64,000 nucleotides of DNA from Pholiota molesta (taxonomy: Eukaryota; Basidiomycota; Agaricomycetes; Agaricales; Strophariaceae). Where the stretch lies: the NCBI GenBank assembly GCA_014925825.1, contig JACGCK010000023.1:372001-436000 (forward strand), written 5' to 3'. Shown here in pieces: positions 57,223 through 64,000 of this stretch (the stretch's first letter is position 1; the number at the start of each line of letters is the position of its first letter). A program made the position numbers and the translations under genes. Under the pieces are notes generated by a model. It was given only the letters and a program-made list of their open reading frames with translations. It did not search any database and was not told where the DNA came from.

Positions 57223-58476
57223 GACCACCGTTTGAAGTCACGGAGCTATAAGAACTAGTACTCAACGGCGCAAGCTTCTTCGGTAATCCTCGCGGGAGTT
57301 TCCCCCCAAGAAAGAGCCCATCTACTGCTAGACGAGGCATGGAGAAAATATTGGCATTTCCACTGTTTCCATTGGGTGATCCCTGTGCAGGATAGAGGAT
57401 GACGATCTTGCCCAGCATGTGGTCTCTCTCTAAGGCACTCAAAGTCGTCACGTATGCTGATGGGTCATAACCTATATGGCGTAGTTAGAGTATATCAAGT
57501 CGATGTAATGTTAAGAATCACACCTCCAAAATATAATCGCAACGTCTGAGGGAAACACGTGAATATTTGGATGTATTCTGCAAAGGATTTAGTACATTAT
57601 AGGCGGAAAAAATAACCAATCTTACCCTTTATTTTGGCTTCCAGAGCGTCCTTACTCTGACCCACGTCTACCGTTGTAAATCTCGGAGAAGCCTGGGTGA
57701 ATCCCTGCAATACAAAATATGGTAAATCACAAAAGCTCGTAGGAGAGATGTGACCGTACAATTAAAAATGCCTGGAACTGCTCCTGGGAGCAGATGTTGT
57801 TTGCAGCAAGGTCGTCCGCTAAATCCGTTTTATTAAAGTAGATTGTAATCCAGAAAGAAAGACGACCGTAAACGTGGGCGTCTTCGCTTGATAACTGTTC
57901 AGCTATAACTTGCGTGAGCTGCTGTGCGGCAGCTCTTCCCCCTTGATGGCCTTGTGCAAGAAGGTCTTTGTTAAAAATAAGCTCGTCGCCATTAATGACA
58001 CAGAGAATGAGAGCGTTTTGATTCTGTGGCACAAATAAGATGAAGTTGAACTAGGTGAGGTAAATTATGGGGGGAAAATACACACGTTTTGGAAGCTGTC
58101 CAAGTTAGATATCTGTCGATTGAGTGCTGCAATTTGCACATTATGTGCTTTGACTTCGCGCTCAGAGGCTTCGAGCGCAACGGAATGGGCTTGCTTCCAC
58201 ACCAAGAGCTCCAGCTCCAGCTCCGCTACACGGTTTTCAAGGTCCGCATTACGCCTGACCGTCGCTGAAGATAAATCTATAGGGCACAAATAACAAGCCG
58301 ACATCATTAGCCCCAAGTTGTAGAAGCCAACCAAGACGTACTCAGGAGCCGGGTAAGTGTCTCGTCCCTGGTGGAGATGGCGCAGACAATGAGAAGGCTG
58401 ATAGCTAGCGCAGCTGAATTAGCGCCCTGACTCACCAAAGCTGTTGATTTGCCTCGGCCACTGGTTGAGTGGCCAT
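57218..58476 (-). pseudogene. 5' half of the CCCH zinc-finger gene, truncated by the retrotransposon
   Basis: Starting at ATG 58476 (MATQPVAEANQQL), the exons give a coiled coil (NADLENRVAELELELLVWKQ ... NVQIAALNRQISNL). A conserved alpha/beta domain follows: ALILCVINGDELIFNKDLLA, GHQGGRAAAQQLTQVIAEQL, HVYGRLSFWITIYFNKTDLA, then GFTQASPRFTTVDVGQSKDA, a segment with LRLYFGG, and LERDHMLGKIVILYPAQGSP. It ends SSVTSNGGLI at the insertion point. The next bases belong to the LTR and give Cys-stop (TGTTGA), so translation ends two codons in and all zinc fingers are lost. The tandem copy at 59164-61148 has the same architecture and no insertion. The molecular role of the N-terminal domain is unknown to me. 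Confidence 0.85.
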
Positions 58477-59163
58477 AACAGGCAGGACGGAGTGATAGTC
58501 GAGATTCTAAGGGAAATGGTGGGCGGGAACGAGAACGTTATTCAAGAAGAGGCGCCTTTAAACCAACATGGTCATCCAGGCAAAATGAACACTCAAAAGG
58601 TCTTCTCCGGGGTCTATTTCCAGACAGGGAAGGCGATTCAAAAATGGAAGTCATAGGGCAATAGGAAGGCGATAAATATATTCATCCTGTAAGCTTCTCG
58701 ACAACAGACTCACACGGATTCTACCAGATTCTACCATTTCACTAGACTTAGTCTGACGGCATCGAAACCTGAATGAAACGCTGACAGCTCCGACGAACCA
58801 TCATGCCTGCGGTTCGCAGTAAACTCGACCTGAGCCAGTTGTCAATCAAAGGAAAACGGCTGTAAGCAGTGGCTCGGGGCCTTTCAAGTCTTGGAATAAA
58901 GGGCTGTATTGAAGAGGAAAACGAAGGGTATGTGGATAAACGGTCAATTAGGGAGAGTAGACGAACAAACAAAGCAGCGATAGCCGCCGAAACTCCGCGG
59001 GCGTATTGCTACTCCGATCACCTTCGCTGACTTTAAAAATCCTCGAATCTCAATCAACCGCGAATGCATAAATATTTGCACCTCTCATCAAAGCATATCC
59101 AAGCCATTATGCCATCATAGACTAATCATATATTCCATCGCTGCGTTCCAAGATACCTATACT
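58477..59163. other. Spacer between the tandem CCCH genes
   Basis: About 690 bases that should hold the promoter of the truncated CCCH gene and the 3' flank of its paralogue. A minus-strand 74-codon frame at 58748-58972 has no features I recognise. Confidence 0.35.
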
Positions 59164-61148
59164 CTATCGCCAGATTGGCTCTTTGGCTCCTTGTGCATAT
59201 CGGCTGGTAGCATGGGCAAGTAAGCTGTCTAAAATTTGACATCAAACAGGATGCAGCAAAGATTCACCTCCAATAAACTTGCAGCGGTTCTGCTTGAAGA
59301 AATGGCACTTTGTCGTCAGAGGGCAGTGATGGCCGTAGCAACATTCATCTCCCCAGAGGCAGATTTCTCCTAAGCTTTGTATCAGTCACTGCCCATGGTC
59401 AAGTAAAGGAAACGACGACAATTACCTTTATTCTTGGAAGGGCAGGGAGACTTCTTAGCATTGACTCGAATCTCGTTAAAATGTTCTGCTTCCAAAATAT
59501 AGTCGTGACCATATTTGCATTCTGCGCCATGTTTACAGGTTGATAAATAGAAAAGGGTGCATGGAGGAGGCTTCTCTAAAGTTGATGTTCAGTGGTGCAA
59601 AAATGTGCTGCTAGTCCCAACATAGAACTCACGCCTGGAGAGAGGCTGCGGATATAAACATTAGATGGGAAAGAACTTTAATTCCATGATAGTAGGCTCA
59701 CGATATTTGGGTTCACTCTTCGTGACTTTGCATTCGTGAGAGACGGGCGAATAACGGGCAAGCTGTCATCAGTCCCATCACTGGAAGAAGTACTTCCACT
59801 TGAATCCAGTTCAGGTGTGATGGCTCTTTTCTGCGCTGGAGTCTGAACTGCGGACGAATAACTTGGAGGCAGTTTAGGTGTAGGAATTGCTTCAGTATCG
59901 ACAGAGGCAAATGGGAGTGCCTCAAAGGCCTGTTGGATAGGAGATTTAATCGTAGGGGCGGTTACGTCGTGGAGCTGAGGTACATCTGTCTGTGTGGGAA
60001 CGGCGCGCGCAGGGGGTACAAAAGTGGAAGGATTGCTGAACGACCCGGTTGCTGGCGCGAGCTTCTGGGGTAAGAAAAGATCAGGAACCGTAAACGAAGG
60101 GAGGTCAAGTTCGTTAATTCCCGCCGCCATATCTGTATAACCTCGTAAAAGGATTAATTTCTGCTTAAATCCTGCTGTTATCTGAGAGCGAAGGGTCGTC
60201 ACATATCCATTATCGTGACATCCTATTCTCAAACAACAATATTCAATACCTAGGCATACAATCTCGGACATCTTACTGACCTCCAAAAATTATCTTCTCG
60301 GTTTGAGGAAGCCTGATTTCGTCTTCCAAGAGTGCTAAAGGATCAGAGATCAGTATACTAACTTGAAATTTGCAAGCAATGCAGCGGGGTGTTTTACCTT
60401 TGATTTTAGCATCAGCCGCTTCTTTGCCGCTTCCGACATCAACAATCATGAACCGTTCAGCAGCTTGGTTGAATCCCATAATGAATTCTTCGAATCTGTG
60501 TTTTGCAGCCGAAAGCCTTGCACGACCAAAGGTATCCAGGAGCCCACGTTTATTTACGAAGAGAAAAATCCAAAGCTGGTAATGATTGGCGCCGTTAATA
60601 GCTGAGAGATGTTGTAATATCGCTTCGGATAGTTTCTGCGCGGCGAGGTGGCCCCCAGATTGACCTTGGGCTATAAGATCGCTTTTAAAAATGGCACCAT
60701 CACCATCCAGAAGCGTAATGATGCGATGTCCCTATTAAAACACATAAGTGTGTGGATGGAAGCTTTGGCTCAACGTTTACCTTGAGTTGATTTTCCAAAT
60801 CCTCTTTCTGCTTATCGGCGTCTCGTTTGAGTGTTTCAAAGCGTTGACGTTCGGCGTCAAGGTCGGCATAGGCGCGTTTATAGACGCCTAATTCATTTTC
60901 TAGACGTCGAATAATCTCACGAGAACCGGCCTCTGCCTCTAGAACAGTGAGGATTTCCCCTGTACGTGACAGTCAGAGATACTTCGGAGAAATAAGAGAG
61001 TGATAACGCACCACGGAGTTGTTCAAAGTAGAGATTACTATTATTGTCTCGCGTCAATAGACTACTGCCGTGGATAATCATATACTCACACGCGCTGTGA
61101 TGGTTCAGAGACGAGTTGTTGTGGAGGATTCATATTTTCGTAAAACAT
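59164..61148 (-). CDS. CCCH zinc-finger protein, tandem paralogue
   Basis: The uninterrupted neighbour of the split gene, on the same strand. ATG at 61148 begins MFYENMNPPQQLVSEPSQR. A coiled coil follows (EIIRRLENELGVYKRAYADL and onward), then the shared alpha/beta domain: GHRIITLLDGDGAIFKSDLI, AQGQSGGHLAAQKLSEAILQ, YQLWIFLFVNKRGL, GFNQAAERFMIVDVGSGKEA. A proline/serine linker contains ELDSSGSTSSSDGTDD. The fingers are CTLFYLSTCKHGAECKYGH (C-x7-C-x5-C-x3-H) and CPSKNKGEICLWGDECCYGH (C-x8-C-x5-C-x3-H), then CPLTTKCHFFKQNRCKFIG. The last exon, and therefore the stop at 59164, is the best phase-compatible choice but not certain. The fingers suggest RNA binding. Confidence 0.8.
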
Positions 61149-62072
61149 TGCGAAATCGTGTTACAGGGTCGTCAAAAATTCGATAGCGGTAAAGGTGTTG
61201 ATTTTAGGTACTTCAGACCGAGCCTTTAGTGCATCTTTTAAGACAGCTTCGAAGTAGAACAACGCACCTTACTCGCATGTTGATCACGTTAATATGCGCA
61301 GTTCTCAAGCTGAGAATCTGAACTATATCACACATGAGGAAACCTCATGTTTCGATATGCTGTGATTGCCGCAATCCACTGCCCCCGATTTCAGGGTGTA
61401 TTCATGGTGGGCAGGTGAAGTGTATTTAGCTGCGGTTGAACAGGGTTAGTCCATTCCACATTGTGGTATTTGCCGATGGTGCTTTCAAGCTAGGGCGCCA
61501 GAAACAGTCGTGACCTTGGAACGTTGCCTCGATGTAGCTTCATGTTGTGTTAGCGCAAGGATCAAAACTGGAAGGGTTGCAGGAAAAAAACGTGTATTTT
61601 AAGCATGGAAAGCATCTGCATATCGTTCAACTTCAGTCTCTAGATAGCAATTTATGGACCAGATACCTTGTGTTTATCCAATGGGAAGGTAATTTAGATG
61701 AAACTGCAGCATGGAAAACTGGAGCTGCGCGTAATCAAGGATCCTTATGACATGAGGGTCGATCATTTTGACCTTGAACCACATATACGGTTGGCAGAGG
61801 GTCAAAACACCAATGCTTTGGGAAGCCAGATGTAACATAGCCAGTGTTTAGTAGACGGGTAAAACGTGCCATGCCAATACGACGATGAGAGTCGTGATCA
61901 AGACGTGCCGTGGGCCATGGCAGCACAAGTGACAGTGTCACAGACGCGTCTTGACGCGTCGGACGTGACAATCAATACTTGGCTTCGTCTTCCATTGTTC
62001 TTCCTCCCCTCGCGATACCTTCTCCCTCTCCGCTCTGTTGTTCAGTCTCTCTTTTGCTTTTGAAGATAAGCC
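61149..62072. other. Intergenic region with the CDT1 promoter
   Basis: About 920 bases between divergent genes. Apart from the twin MCB site at 61943-61960 I see no gene. A 67-codon frame at 61547-61750 looks like chance. Confidence 0.4.
61943..61960. promoter_or_regulatory. Twin MCB (GACGCGTC) site upstream of CDT1
   Basis: Two perfect copies of GACGCGTC at 61943-61950 and 61953-61960, ten bases apart, i.e. on the same helical face. They lie 113-130 bases before the CDT1 ATG. ACGCGT is the MluI cell-cycle box bound by MBF (Mbp1/Swi6 or Cdc10/Res) at G1/S genes. Confidence 0.75.
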
Positions 62073-63927
62073 ATGTCCGACCTATATACCTCACTCCAAG
62101 TCTCTCCAAAGAAGAAAAGGTGCCCCCCTGAATTCGATGGAAATACGCTCACCCCCAAGAAGTTAAGATTAATGCGAGCATTCCAATTTGATCATTATTC
62201 CTCTTTCTGATCTGAAGCTATAGACCGCCTACTCCACCTCCTTCTGCTTCGAAATCATCCATTGAGTTGACCAAGCCATCCTTGCCTGATCATCTTCACC
62301 ACCTCTACACAATTCAAACAGCATTACAACACGCACTCTCCCATGCTCTTGCAACTTGTGCCATTTCACCGACAGCCGACTCTGGAATCGCACGAAATGT
62401 CCTGAATCATATCTCATTAACAACTTATTCTGGTTTTATTACATCTTTCGATCTGGATGATCTCAAACGCCTCTGCTGGTTGTGGGAATGGGACGGCGAA
62501 CCTTTGAAAACAAAAGAAGAGAAAAAGGATGCTTCGGATGACGAAGATAATCCTTTTCTTTCTACCACTGCCTCCAGCTCGACACCTGCTGAATGGATTC
62601 GCGGATCTATGGGAATAATTCTTAGTCCTGCTACACACTTTTCCAAGCGTGATCGCAAACGGGTTCCTGCTTATGGAATTGGAATTGAGGTTGAAATGGA
62701 TATTGATAAAGACATGGGCGCTGGTATGGCCGCAGTAGCTCGATGGACCGCGACCGCTGAACAACGTCGGTCAGAATTCTTGAAGAAACTAGAGCGCTGG
62801 GCAGAGGTATTTTTGTGTTCACTCATGTTCTTCGCCATTAATTGAATATATGTTCCCAAGCTTCATTCCCATGATAGTATCCCTCCAGTGCCTCTTGCCG
62901 ATCTCCCTGAGCTCTCTGTGCCTAAAATGTCTGCCCTAACGCGTACTCTCGCTTCCCCTTCCCCCTCAGCTTCGTCTGCTATCAAACTTCCTGGTCCACC
63001 ACCCTCTCCTTCGCGATCTCCCGTGAAACGACTTGCTCAAGACTATGCAATACCATTCCCTAGCATGTCACGTCCAATATCCCCTGTGAAGAAGAGTTCC
63101 CTTCTATTCCCTCAAACGCCATCGCGCCGCAATCGAGATAATGAAGGGCCACCTCAAACTCCTTCGTCGTCGTCTTCTCCTTTTAAAGACTCATCTGTTC
63201 CCTCCACCCCAGTGCATCAACGAGGAAGCAACAGCACACCAATTCAAACACCGTCAACTTCTCGTCGGGAAGCCCTTTATGAACGTATTCGTCAACGATC
63301 ACTATCAACATCTCCTACCAAGACTCCTCGACCAGATACCCCTGCCAGCAAAATGTCCAGAGATCAGATGTTGAAGATGAGTCAGGATGAATTAAGACGA
63401 CGGTGCCTGTTGGGTCGCTTAGGAGGAGTAGCTGAAAGCATTTGGATGTAAGGAATTTCAATTTTGCCATGGAATATTGGTCTCTGATGTTGACTATCAG
63501 GCTTTTTTCCAATCCTTCTGCGGGAAGCATGTCAACTCCTTCCAGAAAGCGCCGTGCTCTTCCCCTGGCTAATGTTATTACTGCTATTATCAAATCCTCA
63601 CCAGTGCCACTCTCGACCTCAGAAGCCAACGAGTCTGTAACCATGCTGATCAAATTGTGCCCTTTTTTCCTCAAGAAACTCGATATTTCTAAAGAAGAAT
63701 GGCTCGAGATGCCCGCACCTGCTCCAGCCGCAAGCGCAGAAGTATCCTCGGAAGGCTCTCCGACGAAAGGAAAAAATGTTGTGCCATCTAGCCCTGGACG
63801 GCTACGAGGAAAGGAAGAAAGCGCCCAAGAACTGTTAAATCGCAGTCCTAAAAGAGTGAAAAAAGAAACGGGTGGCTTGCGCGAAGTCCGAGAGATCATT
63901 CGACGAGAGCTAGAGCTCCAAGATTGA
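62073..63927 (+). CDS. CDT1: DNA replication licensing factor Cdt1
   Basis: Cdt1 loads the MCM helicase with ORC and Cdc6 at origins in G1. From [16 protein letters not shown], an intron at 62162-62223 joins TPKK to [15 protein letters not shown]. The central domain then reads [71 protein letters not shown] and KKLERW. A disordered linker has many S/T-P sites (SPVKR, SPVKK, QTPSRR, TPTKTPRP-like) that CDKs could phosphorylate. The MCM-binding C-terminal winged helix follows: [66 protein letters not shown] and [16 protein letters not shown]. Three or four introns. The motif order matches fungal Cdt1 well. Confidence 0.88.
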
Positions 63928-64000
63928 ATTATATGTGCTTCATTTACGTTTGTAGCTAGTTATCAACCTTCTAGTCTTGTGATAGTTTTTGATTTGTCAA

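Overview
The window is nuclear DNA of a filamentous basidiomycete fungus, most likely an agaricomycete. Genes are densely packed on both strands and most are cut by many 45-70 nt GT-AG introns. Protein types point the same way: an ankyrin-FYVE-RING endosomal protein like Ustilago Upa1, a membrane-anchored GH9 endoglucanase, a WW-domain membrane protein and tandem CCCH proteins. I see no rRNA, tRNA or CRISPR array. Gene spans run from start to stop and include introns. Left third (1-31 kb): the tail of a Brr2-like helicase, kynurenine aminotransferase, ferric reductase, the Upa1-like protein, an unrecognised acidic protein, proteasome regulator PI31, the Prp5 splicing helicase, nucleoporin Nsp1, a WW/membrane protein, a DUF952 protein, a HerA-like ATPase, the Rrp8 rRNA methyltransferase, uracil phosphoribosyltransferase and the sulfite reductase flavoprotein subunit (MET10). 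Middle (31-50.3 kb): GH9 endoglucanase, a Gfo/Idh/MocA oxidoreductase, a HERP-like ubiquitin-like membrane protein, the PKA regulatory subunit, a mucin-like single-pass protein, an allantoate/pantothenate-type transporter, a Ytp1-family membrane protein, COQ2 and Rho-GDI. Right end (50.7-64 kb): a CCCH zinc-finger gene split by a complete 5,876 bp Ty1/copia retrotransposon, an uninterrupted tandem paralogue of that gene, and the replication-licensing factor CDT1. The genes do not form one pathway; this is mostly housekeeping sequence with one recent transposon event. The most notable signals are these. (1) The copia element has LTRs that read as identical, a perfect GATAA target duplication, an intact 1605-aa polyprotein and a primer site matching the anticodon arm of initiator tRNA-Met; it truncates the zinc-finger gene two codons past the junction. 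(2) A 3-nt micro-exon appears to supply one histidine of the FYVE motif. (3) A twin GACGCGTC (MCB/MBF) site lies in front of CDT1. (4) At least seven one-base frame breaks, all in the same direction, occur in conserved genes and suggest uncorrected single-base deletions in the assembly. (5) TCACGTGA lies in front of the sulfur-assimilation gene MET10.
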